DNA from: Nostoc sp. TCL240-02
GTDB lineage: Bacteria > Cyanobacteriota > Cyanobacteriia > Cyanobacteriales > Nostocaceae
Assembly: GCF_013343235.1 (NCBI RefSeq)
Contig: NZ_CP040094.1
Coordinates: 4,154,501-4,218,500, forward strand
Length of the DNA stretch: 64,000 bases
Direction: 5' to 3'
Made by a program: the position numbers and the translations under genes. This document shows, piece after piece, positions 48,188 through 58,379 of the stretch; the stretch's first letter is position 1; the number at the start of each line of letters is the position of its first letter. The notes below the pieces were generated by a model. It was not told the DNA's origin and did not search any database. It saw only the letters and a list, made by a program, of their open reading frames with translations.

Positions 48188-48693
48188 TATCAATTCCACC
48201 TCAACCCAAATTGCCTAGAAATGCTCAGTTGTCCTGTTGTTGATGAAATCTATCTCTCGATTATGTTACTTTTTTTATAGAAGTGGTGCATTTCTCTCAT
48301 CAAGTTGTTCAGTCAACTGATGCGTTGTATCCACTCACGAAAGGATAAAATCTACTTTGTGTCCACCATTTTCTGTGCAGGGGCGTAAAGAGATCGCAAT
48401 ATATTCCTTCTTTACAGAGTGTAAAGTTTCTGAAGACTCTTAGCACGCTGAAAGCTGACAAGCAAACGAAATAAACTCGTCTTTACCAAAATCCCAAAAT
48501 TGCTAATTGGGAGAGAAGTCATAAGAGGCGGCTTATGAGAAGTCCATAGACAATTCTGTTGTTACCCTAGCCTGCGGCAACCCCTTGGGCGAACCCGCAG
48601 GATGCCGAGGCTTGGAACCATCAGAATTTTAGTCGCCGATTTAGAGCTTCGGGATTTATCAACCGCAACCGACTTTTAGGAACTTGAGATTGT
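48188..48693. other. Divergent promoter region ctpA-petB
   Basis: About 500 bp. A degenerate repeat with arms CCTGCGG and CCGCAGG (about 48570-48602) is present. GAACTTGAG lies shortly before the petB ATG. No small gene seen. Confidence 0.5.
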
Positions 48694-49341
48694 ATGGCCA
48701 ACGTTTACGACTGGTTTGAGGAACGCCTGGAGATTCAGGCACTCGCTGAAGACGTTACTAGTAAGTACGTCCCTCCCCACGTCAACATCTTCTACTGCTT
48801 GGGTGGTATTACCCTGGTTTGCTTTCTCATCCAGTTTGCCACTGGATTTGCCATGACGTTCTACTACAGGCCAACAGTCACTGAAGCGTTCTCCTCAGTG
48901 GAGTACATCATGAATGAAGTAAACTTCGGTTGGCTAATTCGCTCCATCCATCGCTGGTCTGCCAGCATGATGGTGTTAATGATGATTTTGCACGTCTTCC
49001 GGGTTTATCTCACAGGTGGTTTCAAAAAGCCCCGTGAGTTGACCTGGGTCAGCGGTGTGATCCTCGCTGTAATTACAGTTTCCTTTGGAGTCACTGGCTA
49101 TTCCCTACCTTGGGATCAAGTTGGCTACTGGGCTGTAAAAATCGTTAGTGGCGTACCAGAAGCAATTCCCGTAGTTGGCGTTCTGATCTCCGACCTGCTA
49201 CGCGGCGGTTCAAGTGTTGGTCAAGCAACACTAACTCGTTACTACAGCGCACACACCTTTGTGCTGCCTTGGTTGATTGCAGTCTTCATGCTGTTTCACT
49301 TCTTGATGATCCGCAAGCAAGGCATTTCCGGGCCTTTGTAA
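48694..49341 (+). CDS. petB: Cytochrome b6
   Basis: 215 residues with four membrane helices. It is the haem-carrying core of the cytochrome b6f complex in the thylakoid. Haem-ligating histidines appear in [21 protein letters not shown] and [13 protein letters not shown] with [27 protein letters not shown] at the N-terminus and a Cys that can bind the extra haem c are typical. It is followed by petD after a 257-bp gap, probably in one operon. Confidence 0.97.
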   Translation: MANVYDWFEERLEIQALAEDVTSKYVPPHVNIFYCLGGITLVCFLIQFATGFAMTFYYRPTVTEAFSSVEYIMNEVNFGWLIRSIHRWSASMMVLMMILHVFRVYLTGGFKKPRELTWVSGVILAVITVSFGVTGYSLPWDQVGYWAVKIVSGVPEAIPVVGVLISDLLRGGSSVGQATLTRYYSAHTFVLPWLIAVFMLFHFLMIRKQGISGPL

Positions 49342-49598
49342 TCTCAATTATTAGCGAAAGGCAAGATTTGTCAGTTTTCAGATGAAGTTGTTTGTTTTAA
49401 ACTTATGAAACACAATAAATTTAATTGCACATAAGTTCCAAAAATAAACACTTCATCTGAAGCCTAAAGCTGTAAATTCCTTCCAGGCGGATAACCGTAG
49501 ACAAACAAAACGCTGCTTTTTGCCTGCTAGGTTTGCCTAGTAGCTGATAGCCTTCACAAATGCTTTAATTTAACTTAAGCAGGAGAGCACATTTCAAA

Positions 49599-50081
49599 AT
49601 GGCAACACAAAAAAAACCTGACCTGAGCGATCCTCAGTTAAGAGCCAAACTCGCTAAAGGCATGGGTCACAATTACTATGGTGAACCCGCTTGGCCTAAT
49701 GACTTACTTTATGTCTTTCCAATCGTGATCATGGGTTCCTTCGCTGCAATTGTGGCTCTAGCTGTGCTAGATCCCGCAATGACCGGTGAACCAGCAAATC
49801 CTTTTGCCACACCATTGGAAATTTTACCAGAGTGGTATTTATATCCAGTCTTCCAAATTTTGCGATCGCTTCCTAACAAACTTTTAGGAGTGTTAGCAAT
49901 GGGTTCTGTACCAGTTGGGCTAATTCTCGTTCCTTTTATTGAGAACGTCAACAAGTTCCAAAACCCCTTCCGCCGTCCAGTTGCAACCACAGTCTTCCTC
50001 TTTGGTACTCTTGTCACAGTGTGGCTGGGTATTGGTGCTGCCTTGCCATTGGATAAATCTTTGACCTTGGGACTATTCTAA
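49599..50081 (+). CDS. petD: Cytochrome b6f complex subunit IV
   Basis: 160 residues with three membrane helices. [20 protein letters not shown], the quinol-site PEWY motif in [15 protein letters not shown], and [20 protein letters not shown] are diagnostic. It forms the other half of the bc-type core with cytochrome b6. AGGAGAG before the ATG gives a good ribosome-binding site. Confidence 0.97.
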   Translation: MATQKKPDLSDPQLRAKLAKGMGHNYYGEPAWPNDLLYVFPIVIMGSFAAIVALAVLDPAMTGEPANPFATPLEILPEWYLYPVFQILRSLPNKLLGVLAMGSVPVGLILVPFIENVNKFQNPFRRPVATTVFLFGTLVTVWLGIGAALPLDKSLTLGLF

Positions 50082-50101
50082 ATTAGTCACCACAAAGTGC
50101 T

Positions 50102-50166
50102 TTGACGCCTGTGAGTTTCAAGAGCATATTACAGATATGTTTTTGGAAGAAATCTACAGGCGTCAA
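50102..50166 (+). terminator. Inverted repeat after petD
   Basis: TTGACGCCTGT (50102-50112) and ACAGGCGTCAA (50156-50166) are perfect inverted repeats with a 43-nt loop, followed by TTTTAA, 20 bp after the petD stop. A likely terminator or mRNA-stabilising stem. Confidence 0.6.
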
Positions 50167-50440
50167 TTTTAATAGTTCAGATTGCATTCGGGATCTGGAG
50201 TTTTGGATTGAAAAGCTATCCCAAAATCTAAAATCACCAAAATTCATCAAATATAAACATTTTTCACTTAATTAACGTAAGTTGCTAGTTACAACGCTAT
50301 AAATGCCAAAATCGTTCATGTTTTGTATTTTGGTAGATAAAATATCTCAATTTAGATTTTTCTACATCAGAACAATTTGGCGAATCATGCAAAATTTAAT
50401 AACTAGCAACTTGGGTTTATTTATATTTAAGTCACAGTTA

Positions 50441-50881
50441 ATGTTTACTATAGTGCAGCAAGACCATCTGAAGGTTAAGAGCGAACTCAGCCTCCTAAAC
50501 CAGGTGCAAGAATGGTTCGAGCAATTTTGTCTGCAACATTTGTCTCAACTTGGCTGGTCAAAAACCCAACTCGATCGCCTCAATTTAGCATTAGCAGAAG
50601 GTTTTACCAACGCTGTTCGTCACGCTCATCATGCTTTACCCCCAGAAACAACCATTGAAATTAACGTTGATCTGTGGATCGATCGACTAGAGATTAGAAT
50701 TTGGGATTATGGAAAACCTTTCAATCCTGATGCGATCACAGAGCCAGCGCCAGGTACTCTACAAGTAGGCGGGTATGGATGGTTCCTCCTCCGGCGGTTG
50801 GCAGATCGTGTTGTATACGAACGTGGTGCAGATGGCAGAAATTGCCTTCTCATCGTCAAATACTCTGTAGAAGCACAATAA
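50441..50881 (+). CDS. Anti-sigma-factor type HATPase (RsbW/SpoIIAB-like)
   Basis: 146 residues from MFTIVQQDHLKVK; the frame is open much further up (50303), but that part has no family character. The domain is a stand-alone HATPase_c with RLNLALAEGFTNAVRHAHHAL (N box), RIWDYGKPF (G1) and QVGGYGWFLLRRLADRV (G2). Such proteins phosphorylate anti-anti-sigma factors or bind sigma factors. No partner STAS protein is adjacent, so its target is unknown. Confidence 0.85.
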   Translation: MFTIVQQDHLKVKSELSLLNQVQEWFEQFCLQHLSQLGWSKTQLDRLNLALAEGFTNAVRHAHHALPPETTIEINVDLWIDRLEIRIWDYGKPFNPDAITEPAPGTLQVGGYGWFLLRRLADRVVYERGADGRNCLLIVKYSVEAQ

Positions 50882-51223
50882 CAAAGGTGAAGTTAAACTA
50901 TTGACTTCAAAACAGAAGTATGAGCAGAAAAACTCTCTACTATAAAATGTAGTTACTTGATTGATAAAAGTATACTCCTTTTTCAATATGATTTGAATTG
51001 GAGTAATGTATTTTTTGCGTACAATTGCTTAGTTATTATAATTTTTTTGTAAAATCCCAAAAATATTTTTGTATAAAAAGAATTAGTGAATACAGTAAAG
51101 ATAGCATTCGAGTTATATTAGCTCCCTTGTTAAGATTTGTCAGCAGTGTTGAGAACCGGAATGTTTGTTCTCCAACAACTGCTATTTAGTCCTTAAAGAG
51201 ATAGAGATAATAGGGGACAGATT
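50882..51223. other. Intergenic region
   Basis: About 340 bp, AT-rich, no gene or strong repeat seen. AAAGAGATAGAG lies before the next start. Confidence 0.45.
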
Positions 51224-52213
51224 ATGACTAAAACAGCCCTAATTACAGGAATAACTGGTCAAGATGGCTATTATCTCAGCCATTTGCTCCTCAACCGTGG
51301 TTATAGAGTTGTAGGATTAGTACCTCCCCATCGACAACCTAATTTGACAAAGCTGGGAACACTGGCGAATAAGGTAGAAATTTTTACAGTTGACTTGAGG
51401 GATAGCGGGGCGCTGTTGACCGCAGTTGAGCAACTACGTCCCCAAGAAATTTACAATTTGGCGGCTCCCAGTTTTGTACCCGACTCTTGGAACGACCCAT
51501 TAGGAACCCTAGATTTGATCACTGGTACAGCTACCAGACTTTTGGAAGCAGTACGACAAGTTGGTTTGTCTACCAGATTTTATCAAGCCAGCAGTTCGGA
51601 AATGTTTGGCGATGTATTTAGTTCGCCTCAAGATGAAGAAACGCCTTTTCGTCCCAAAAATCCCTATGCTGCGGCCAAGATGCACGCCCACTGGACGATG
51701 GTACATCACAGACAGCGCTATGGATTATTTGCCTGTAGTGGAATTTTATATAACCATGAGTCTCCTCTACGCGCACCTCAGTTTGTAACCCGAAAAGTTT
51801 CTTTGGCAGCTGCATCAATTAAATTGGGTTTAACTGACACCTTAGAAATAGGTAATTTAGATGCCAAACGTGATTGGGGCTTTGCGGGAGATTACGTAGA
51901 AGCTATGTGGCTCATGTTGCAAGTCGATGAACCAGAAGAATATGTGATTGGCACTGGTAAATTGCACAGTGTTAGAGATTTAGTGGCCACAGCTTTTGAG
52001 TCTGTCGGATTGGATTGGACGCGCTATATAGTTTTAAATACCAGTTTATTGAGACAAGATGAGCATTTTCAACTAGTAGCTGACCCCAGTAAAGCTAAAA
52101 TAAATCTTGGCTGGGAACCGCAAGTGAGCTTTGAGGAACTTTTAGAAAAAATGGTAAATACAGATTTAGAGCGGTTACAAAGCGGTGCGATCGCGCCCTT
52201 AACCCAAGTATAA
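51224..52213 (+). CDS. gmd: GDP-mannose 4,6-dehydratase family enzyme
   Basis: 329 residues, an extended short-chain dehydrogenase. TGITGQDGYYLSHLLL (NADP-binding, with the GMD-type GQDG), SSSEMFGD (Ser/Thr and Glu) and YAAAKMHAHW (YxxxK) are all in place, as is NHESPLR. It converts GDP-D-mannose to the 4-keto-6-deoxy sugar on the way to GDP-fucose, rhamnose and related sugars. The glycosyltransferase gene follows 10 bp later, so the two likely act together in polysaccharide synthesis. Confidence 0.87.
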   Translation: MTKTALITGITGQDGYYLSHLLLNRGYRVVGLVPPHRQPNLTKLGTLANKVEIFTVDLRDSGALLTAVEQLRPQEIYNLAAPSFVPDSWNDPLGTLDLITGTATRLLEAVRQVGLSTRFYQASSSEMFGDVFSSPQDEETPFRPKNPYAAAKMHAHWTMVHHRQRYGLFACSGILYNHESPLRAPQFVTRKVSLAAASIKLGLTDTLEIGNLDAKRDWGFAGDYVEAMWLMLQVDEPEEYVIGTGKLHSVRDLVATAFESVGLDWTRYIVLNTSLLRQDEHFQLVADPSKAKINLGWEPQVSFEELLEKMVNTDLERLQSGAIAPLTQV

Positions 52214-52223
52214 ATAACCTAAT

Positions 52224-53411
52224 ATGCATATTACTAAAGTGACACAAAACCTAAAGGTAGGTGATAAATTTAACCAAAAAACTAACCATGTCTTCGTGTT
52301 TTTAGAAATTTTTGCCCACGAAGGTGGTATTCAATCATATATAAAAGATATTTTCCGCGCCTATCTGGAATTGAGCCAAGCTTACAAGGCGGAAGTTTTT
52401 TTGCTACGAGATAGCCCTGATAGTTTAAATCCATTTGAAGCTGAGAACCTAAAATTTCATTACTTTAAAAGTCAGTCTCCTCATTTGGGGAGATTGCAAA
52501 TGGCAGCAGCTTTACTCAAGTGTCTGTTGCAAAACCGTCCACAGCAAGTTTTCTGCGGTCATATTAACTTAGCAGTATTAATCCAAACTCTTTGCCAGCC
52601 CTTGGGGATTCCTTACACCGTGCTAACTTACGGCAAAGAAGTCTGGGAACCTCTAAAAAATCAAGAACGTCGCGCCTTGACCTCAGCAGATAAAATTTGG
52701 ACAATTAGCCGTTACAGCCGCGATCGCGCTTGTCTTGCCAATGATCTAAACCCCAAAATGGTAGAGATGATGCCTTGTGCAATTGATGGGGATAAATTTA
52801 CTCCTGGTTCCAAGCAGCCAGAATTTGTTCAGAAATATGGCTTAACTGGTTCTAAGGTGTTAATGACAGTAGCACGGTTATGGTCAGGGGATATTTACAA
52901 GGGTGTAGATGTCACAATTCGGGCATTACCACAAATTGCTCAGGTTTTCCCAGAAGTGAAATATTTAGTAATTGGTCGAGGTGATGACCAACCACGATTA
53001 GCGCAGCTAGCTGCATATCTAGGTGTGAGCGATCGCGTCGTCTTTGCGGGTTTTGTTGCTACAGAAGAATTAATGGAACATTACCGCCTTGCTGATGCCT
53101 ACATCATGCCTTCGCAAGAAGGCTTTGGCATTGTTTATCTAGAAGCAATGGCTTGTGGAGTACCGGTGTTATCTGGTGATGATGATGGCTCGGCTGACCC
53201 TTTACAAGATGGTAAACTAGGGTGGCGAGTACCACACCGCAATCCTGATGCTGTAGCAGCAGCTTGTATAGAAATGCTTCAAGGGGATGACCAACGATGT
53301 GATAGACAGTGGCTGCGAGAACAAGCCATCGCTCTGTTTGGCATAGATGCCTTCCAACAGCACTTGCAAAAAATGCTTCTATCCTCAGTTTTGAGTCCCA
53401 ATAACAAATGA
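52224..53411 (+). CDS. GT4-family glycosyltransferase
   Basis: 395 residues, GT-B fold. EIFAHEGGIQSYIKDIFRAY is the N-terminal loop, VLMTVARLWSGDIYKGVDVT starts the C-terminal domain, and PSQEGFGIVYLEAMACGVPV is the E-x7-E sugar-nucleotide site. It probably uses a GDP-sugar made by the preceding dehydratase. Downstream, 44 bp later, starts a small zinc-ribbon membrane protein on the same strand. Confidence 0.9.
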   Translation: MHITKVTQNLKVGDKFNQKTNHVFVFLEIFAHEGGIQSYIKDIFRAYLELSQAYKAEVFLLRDSPDSLNPFEAENLKFHYFKSQSPHLGRLQMAAALLKCLLQNRPQQVFCGHINLAVLIQTLCQPLGIPYTVLTYGKEVWEPLKNQERRALTSADKIWTISRYSRDRACLANDLNPKMVEMMPCAIDGDKFTPGSKQPEFVQKYGLTGSKVLMTVARLWSGDIYKGVDVTIRALPQIAQVFPEVKYLVIGRGDDQPRLAQLAAYLGVSDRVVFAGFVATEELMEHYRLADAYIMPSQEGFGIVYLEAMACGVPVLSGDDDGSADPLQDGKLGWRVPHRNPDAVAAACIEMLQGDDQRCDRQWLREQAIALFGIDAFQQHLQKMLLSSVLSPNNK

Positions 53412-53455
53412 CTAAAATCGCTATCCTAGAAGGAGAGCAGGACGACGTTTAAAAA

Positions 53456-53827
53456 ATGAGCTTTAAGTCATTTCAATTGAATCTTTTAAATCTCCGACCT
53501 TGGCTCACCCTGCTGGCAGTTGTTTGGTTGCTAGCATCACTGGGCTTGGGTTGGTTGGTTAATTCGTTGCTAATTATTGTCGGGTTGCTGTTTTTAGCAC
53601 CCATTGTGGCTTTTTTTGGCTTTCGTTGGTGGCTGCAACGCAACTTGGTTGCTGACCAGTGTCCCGTCTGTAGATATGAATTTACGGGTTTAAATAACAG
53701 TCAATTACAGTGTCCTAATTGTGGGGAGTCGCTTTTAGTACAAGATAGTCATTTTCAGCGCTTCACACCAGAAGGCACAATTGATGTCACTGCTGTCGAA
53801 GTTCCAGCCAAATCACTGGAAGATTAG
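53456..53827 (+). CDS. Small membrane protein with zinc ribbon
   Basis: 123 residues. Two hydrophobic helices (LTLLAVVWLLASLGLGWLV, LLIIVGLLFLAPIVAFFGF) are followed by a zinc ribbon, CPVCRYEF and CPNCGES, and an acidic tail. AGAAGGAGAG precedes the start. The family is common in cyanobacteria, and I cannot name a function. The helices-then-ribbon order is the reverse of the protein at 8911-9384. Confidence 0.75.
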   Translation: MSFKSFQLNLLNLRPWLTLLAVVWLLASLGLGWLVNSLLIIVGLLFLAPIVAFFGFRWWLQRNLVADQCPVCRYEFTGLNNSQLQCPNCGESLLVQDSHFQRFTPEGTIDVTAVEVPAKSLED

Positions 53828-53868
53828 TCAAGGGTCATTAGTCATTAGTAAAACACAAATGACTAATG
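53828..53868. repeat. Inverted heptamer repeats between convergent genes
   Basis: TCATTAGTCATTAGT and ACTAATGACT form a hairpin between two converging genes, and so may end both transcripts. Confidence 0.7.
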
Positions 53869-53869
53869 A

Positions 53870-54301
53870 CTATTTATTGTGTTGCGAGATTGAGAGACTG
53901 TAGTTATGCTGCTGCTGAGATAGTTCGCCCACATATACCGAGTATCTTCCTGCCTGCCAGTAACCAGATTGTTCTGGCTTGCCTCCAGAGTAGCTATCTG
54001 CCATTACACAAAAACGTCCCCCTGGCCCGTCGATCAACAGCGTTGGCTTCCCTTGACTTTCTACTGTTAATCGTAAATAAGGTAGTGACTCTGTAACCTG
54101 AATAACTTGACTAGGTTCAGTAGTAATATTGCCACAATTGCTTTTGACAGTTCCCCCAGACTTTCCGTTCAAAACCAGTGGATCTGGCTGGAAAGTCCGA
54201 TTTATTTGGACATTTGGTGTCTGTGCCAAATTAGCCTCAGTAAAAACCATGCTCATCACCAAAGATATGGGAAGAATTGCAAGTAGCCGAAGCGTTTTCA
54301 T
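53870..54301 (-). CDS. Secreted protein of unknown function
   Basis: 143 residues. A signal peptide (MKTLRLLAILPISLVMSMVF, cleavage near NLAQ) precedes a beta-rich domain with two cysteines (SNCGNI and RFCVMAD) that could form a disulphide. The segments LRLTVESQGKPTLLIDGPGG and WQAGRYSVYVGELSQ resemble pre-peptidase C-terminal type folds. Probably periplasmic. Its 3' end is formed by repeat-flanked DNA. Confidence 0.7.
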   Translation of the reverse strand: MKTLRLLAILPISLVMSMVFTEANLAQTPNVQINRTFQPDPLVLNGKSGGTVKSNCGNITTEPSQVIQVTESLPYLRLTVESQGKPTLLIDGPGGRFCVMADSYSGGKPEQSGYWQAGRYSVYVGELSQQQHNYSLSISQHNK

Positions 54302-54468
54302 TTTAATTAATGCTCCAGATTTTTTAGAGCAATTATTGTTATACAGTCTAATTTAATAGACGATATCAATTTATCTTGGTTCCAAAAGCTGCCGTATAAC
54401 CTAATACCATTAAATTAAAAATTGTTTGTGAAGATGGGATGTAGAGCTGTCGCCAAGTAAAGGCTTTA

Positions 54469-55393
54469 GAGCTGATTCGTAAAGAAAATCTAAAGAAAAC
54501 TGAATCCGGTTTTGTTCAGGTTATAGGCTAAGTCGAGTGTAATTTATGTTGTAGTCGATGAGCCGTCTACCTGCGATTGAAAATCCACAGCGTAAACCCT
54601 ACCCAAGTGATTTAAGCGATGCCGAATGGTTAATTATCAAGCCCTTTCTACCAAAACCTAAAGGGTTTGGGCATCCTGTAGAAGTAGATTTACGAGAAAT
54701 TTTGAATGCTATTTTCTATGTGCAACGTACCGGGTGTCAGTGGGAAATGCTACCCCATGATCTTCCACCTTACACAACAGTATACGGCTACTTTCAGAAA
54801 TGGCAGCGCAAAGGAATATGGCAGAAAATTCACGACCAAGTGCGCCATCAACTGCGACAAGATTTGGGCAGAGACGAACACTCTAGCGTTGCGATCGCCG
54901 ATTCTCAGTCAGTGAAGACAACGGAAAAAAGGGGAAGTCTACGGTTTCGATGGTGGTAAGAAAGTTAAAGGCCGTAAGCGACATATAGTTGTGGATTCTC
55001 AAGGTTTGTTGATTGGCGTTTTAGTGACTGAAGCTAATGCGTCGGAACGTTTGGGGGCTGTGGTTGTACTCCATGAATCGGCTCAGGAATTGTCTAAATT
55101 GGAAGTTGTTTGGGTAGATCAAGGCTATTCTGGTGAAAACTTTGCTCAAGCTGTCAAGCAAGTTTGCGGAGAACAGGTTCGTGTTGAGGTGATTGAGAGA
55201 ATATCGAAAACATTTGAACGATTACCCAAGCGGTGGATTGTGGAAAGGACATTCGGCTGGCTCAATCGATTTCGGCGTTTGAGCAAGGATTATGAGTTGT
55301 ACACAGAGATCAGTGAAGCCATGATTTACGGCTCATTGATTCGTCTGATGGTAAAACGAATGGCAGCTTAATCTTTTGTTTACGAATCAGCTC
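54469..55393 (+). mobile_element. IS5-family insertion sequence (IS427-like group), 925 bp
   Basis: The ends are perfect 15-bp inverted repeats: GAGCTGATTCGTAAA (54469-54483) and TTTACGAATCAGCTC (55379-55393). Both are flanked by TTA (54466-54468 and 55394-55396), a 3-bp target duplication of the TNA kind used by this group. Inside is one transposase gene split over two frames. Intact ends and duplication suggest a fairly recent insertion between the secreted protein gene and the small membrane protein gene. Confidence 0.9.
54558..55371 (+). CDS. IS5-family transposase, two frames joined by a +1 shift
   Basis: Frame 1 (54558-54959, 133 codons) carries the DUF4096-type N-terminus (YPSDLSDAEWLIIKPFLP, RTGCQWEMLPHDLPPYTTVY) and the first catalytic Asp (AIADSQSVKTTEKRG). 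Frame 2, one base on, reads EVYGFDGGKKVKGRKRHIVV, the second Asp (VDQGYSGE) and the final Glu region (RWIVERTFGWLNRFRRL), ending at 55371. The shift falls at A6G4 (about 54925), a slippery run. Related elements are thought to use programmed frameshifting; a simple mutation is equally possible. Confidence 0.85.
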
Positions 55394-55396
55394 TTA

Positions 55397-55696
55397 CATT
55401 TATCCTGCAAATTAACTCATATATCATGATGGCTGGCGATCGCTTCTCTACTAAAATATTTAACCACCAGTAGAATAGGTATTTGCCTAAAAAGTCTTAT
55501 TTTTTACATTTTGAGATGTAAAATTACTGGGGAAATTAAATAAATTACCAGACAATAACAAAAAAACATAATTTTTACCTGTCAGAAAGGTATTGCACAC
55601 ACAGACATTAGCTAAAATCACTAAGACAACCACCAAAAATAGAATTTAATTGGTCTGTTGTCGAATAAATATGCTAACTGAGGTAGATAAAGATTT
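55397..55696. other. Intergenic region after the insertion sequence
   Basis: 300 bp of AT-rich DNA with a HIP1-like GGCGATCGC near 55435. No gene seen. Confidence 0.45.
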
Positions 55697-56041
55697 ATGA
55701 ATCCTCAACCAGAAGAAGACTTACAGCGTCGCCTCGATAAGTTAGAGGCAGAGATTAATTCCGCACCTGGGGCGGTTACTCAACCACAAGGACAAAAACA
55801 GATGCCTCAGCCTGTTTTTGCCAACTTGAGCTTGCAACTGGAGCGATTTAAGATTTGGTTCAACGGCTTATCTGGGACAAAAAAGCTGGTAGTTTCAGGT
55901 GTGACGGTGCTAGTAGGCTTGGCGATGCTGCAAGCAGTATTTAAATTAGTTGCATCTGTAATAACTCTGGCACTTTTGGCAGCGTTAGTGTATGTTGGAT
56001 ACAAATTTTTTGTGTCTAGTAGCTTTCAACGTAAGCAATAG
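55697..56041 (+). CDS. Small membrane protein of unknown function
   Basis: 114 residues. An N-terminal coiled-coil-like segment (PEEDLQRRLDKLEAEINSAP) and a Gln/Pro-rich linker precede two closely spaced hydrophobic helices (LVVSGVTVLVGLAMLQAVF and VASVITLALLAALVYVGYKF) and a basic end. Conserved-looking but unnamed. It probably sits in the thylakoid or plasma membrane with both ends on the cytoplasmic side. Confidence 0.65.
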   Translation: MNPQPEEDLQRRLDKLEAEINSAPGAVTQPQGQKQMPQPVFANLSLQLERFKIWFNGLSGTKKLVVSGVTVLVGLAMLQAVFKLVASVITLALLAALVYVGYKFFVSSSFQRKQ

Positions 56042-56223
56042 TTGATATGCAATTACTTGGCAATCTGCCCGGAGTTATGAAAGTTAGAAGCCATAATACA
56101 AAAGGTTCTTGACTCATAAACTCCTAAATTCTATTTCAATATGCTTTTCTTATTGCTGATTAGCTGAGTCTATTTTAATTGTGCCGATCGCGGCGTAAAA
56201 ATAATATCAAAGGGAATTATCTG

Positions 56224-58377
56224 ATGACATCACCAATTGTGAGGAGAAGTAGTAATCAATCTGGTCAGTCAAAAGAACCGGAAAGAGCCAGTTCAATGTT
56301 GCTAGCAAGTAGGCGGTTTGCTGCTTGGGCGGCTGAAATCACATTAGTGGTTGCCAGTGGGTTGATTCCCTTTGGCATTGGTGTTTATGCGAATTCTAGA
56401 AGCGATCTTAACCGAGTACCTCTTAACCCCGTGCTGGTAGTTACAGAAAGGGCGATCGCTAGACCCCTAGCTCTGCCTGTGAGCTATGGTATCCGTAACG
56501 TCGCATGGCCAACTAATATTTTATGGACAATCGCCCTGTTAGCGCCTGTAACTCTCTCATGGTGGCAATTGTATTTACTGGCTAAAACTGGTAGAACAAT
56601 CCCGAAACGTTGGTTCAAAGTGCGGGTTGTCAACAACCAAGGGAAGCCTCCCGGATTGGGGGCTGTTGTCATTAGAGAAGGAGTTGGACGTTGGACTGTA
56701 CCTATTTCCATCGCCTATCTGCTGTGGCGCTACAGCTTTGCTTTTCCTAACTTAGGATTATTCACATTTTTGTCTTTATTAATGATTGTGGGTGAAGGGA
56801 TCGGCTTACCGTCGCACCGGGGTCGTCGCGCCCTGCACGATCAACTTGCAGGCACTTATACAATAGATACGACTCGTCCTTTACCATCCTCACTCTTAGC
56901 TAACAACAGACAAGCTCAATCTGCTGGCGGTAATAATGAAGCAGAAGGGCAAGAAGAAGAATTAACGGCAGCCGAAACCAACCATTCACCCAACCTGTGG
57001 CGGCGGATACAGCAAAATCCTAACCTGACTTTGTTTGGGGTAGGACTAACGAGTATGACGGCTGTGTTGGCAACTTTAATCGGCACTCAAGTTTATATCC
57101 AAATTCAACAATCACAGCGAGCAACTAAGCAAATTAATAGCCAACAGTTCCTCGAACTTGTCAAACAATTAACTCCGAACTCTGGGGCGACTAATGAGCA
57201 ACGCCAAAGTGCAATTCTGGCTATGGGTGGTCTTAACGATCCACAATCCATAAAATTTCTGGCGGATTTATTGGTTAGCGAAACCAACCCCAGCCTCCTG
57301 GATACCATTCAACAATCTTTGACAACTGTCGGGCCCCAAGCTATCCCCGAATTAAAAAATAAGAATCAGTTTTTGGTTAGCGAACTGGAGTCTGTGGGCA
57401 GTGCTGCAACAAAAGAGCGGGAATTGCGACAAGGGCGGCTACAAAGAAACCAGAGAACAATCAACAAAATTCTCTCTGTATATAGCGGAAAAATGGAAGG
57501 CGTTGACCTAAGTAGTACCCAATTAGGTCAAAGCGGTACTCCAGGTAGTTCATTCTTCAACTTAGTACTAGACAACCTTGATTTATCAGGAGTTAAGTTT
57601 AAATCTGCAAATCTCAACCAAGCTAGCTTTAAGAGTAGCCGCTTTCGAGGTGTGGGTGAAGATGGACGTTGGGATACCTATGATGATGTAATAGCTGATT
57701 TAAGCCAAGCTCAGTTGCAGCAAGCTAATCTTACTGATGCTAACCTCAGTCGTGTCTTGATGAACCGGATCGATTTGAGCCGCGCCACTCTCAACAGAGC
57801 CAACTTATCCAACGCGCGTTTATATGACGCAAAACTCAACAGCACCCAATTAGTAGGAGCCGATCTGCGAAACGCAGTTTTGGAGAGAGCCAGCTTAACT
57901 GGGGCTGATTTAGGTGACGCTAAATTGAACGAAGCCAATCTTTACGCTGCCCGTTTAGGTCGTGTCACTGCTATAGGAACACAATTATCCTTTGCCAACT
58001 TAACTAACACTGATTGGCAAGGAGCAGATTTATCAGGAGCCTATTTGGATCGTGCTAATCTCAGCAATGCTAATCTCAGCGCCACTCGTCTTGCTGGTGC
58101 TGTTTTGCGTTCTGCTCAGATGGAAAACGTTAACTTACAAAATGCTGACCTGAGTCTTGCAGATTTACGGGGGGCAAATGTAGCAGGAGCAGACTTTAAG
58201 GGAGCAATTCTCGCCCCTAGCAAAGAAGATCCAGCAGATCAATTTGTCAAAACCCCAGATTTAGGCTCAGTATCTGCCGTAGTCCAAGGGGTTGATTTTT
58301 CTCAAGCCAAAAATTTAGATTCCAAGCAATTAGCATACATTTGTACTCAAGGGGGCATTCATCCTCGTTGCCCGTAG
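56224..58377 (+). CDS. RDD-domain and pentapeptide-repeat membrane protein
   Basis: 717 residues from the ATG at 56224, with AAAGGG before it; the frame is open to 56179. Residues about 20-210 form an RDD-type membrane domain (RRFAAWAAEITLVVASGLIP, GRTIPKRWFKVRVVN, HRGRRALHDQLAGTY). Another membrane segment is near 280, followed by a helical region (about 310-430). The C-terminus (about 440-690) is a right-handed beta-helix of A(D/N)LXX pentapeptides (for example ADLSGAYLDRANLSNANLSA). RDD domains can act as ion antiporters, but in this fusion the role is unknown. Confidence 0.88.
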   Translation: MTSPIVRRSSNQSGQSKEPERASSMLLASRRFAAWAAEITLVVASGLIPFGIGVYANSRSDLNRVPLNPVLVVTERAIARPLALPVSYGIRNVAWPTNILWTIALLAPVTLSWWQLYLLAKTGRTIPKRWFKVRVVNNQGKPPGLGAVVIREGVGRWTVPISIAYLLWRYSFAFPNLGLFTFLSLLMIVGEGIGLPSHRGRRALHDQLAGTYTIDTTRPLPSSLLANNRQAQSAGGNNEAEGQEEELTAAETNHSPNLWRRIQQNPNLTLFGVGLTSMTAVLATLIGTQVYIQIQQSQRATKQINSQQFLELVKQLTPNSGATNEQRQSAILAMGGLNDPQSIKFLADLLVSETNPSLLDTIQQSLTTVGPQAIPELKNKNQFLVSELESVGSAATKERELRQGRLQRNQRTINKILSVYSGKMEGVDLSSTQLGQSGTPGSSFFNLVLDNLDLSGVKFKSANLNQASFKSSRFRGVGEDGRWDTYDDVIADLSQAQLQQANLTDANLSRVLMNRIDLSRATLNRANLSNARLYDAKLNSTQLVGADLRNAVLERASLTGADLGDAKLNEANLYAARLGRVTAIGTQLSFANLTNTDWQGADLSGAYLDRANLSNANLSATRLAGAVLRSAQMENVNLQNADLSLADLRGANVAGADFKGAILAPSKEDPADQFVKTPDLGSVSAVVQGVDFSQAKNLDSKQLAYICTQGGIHPRCP

Positions 58378-58379
58378 AA

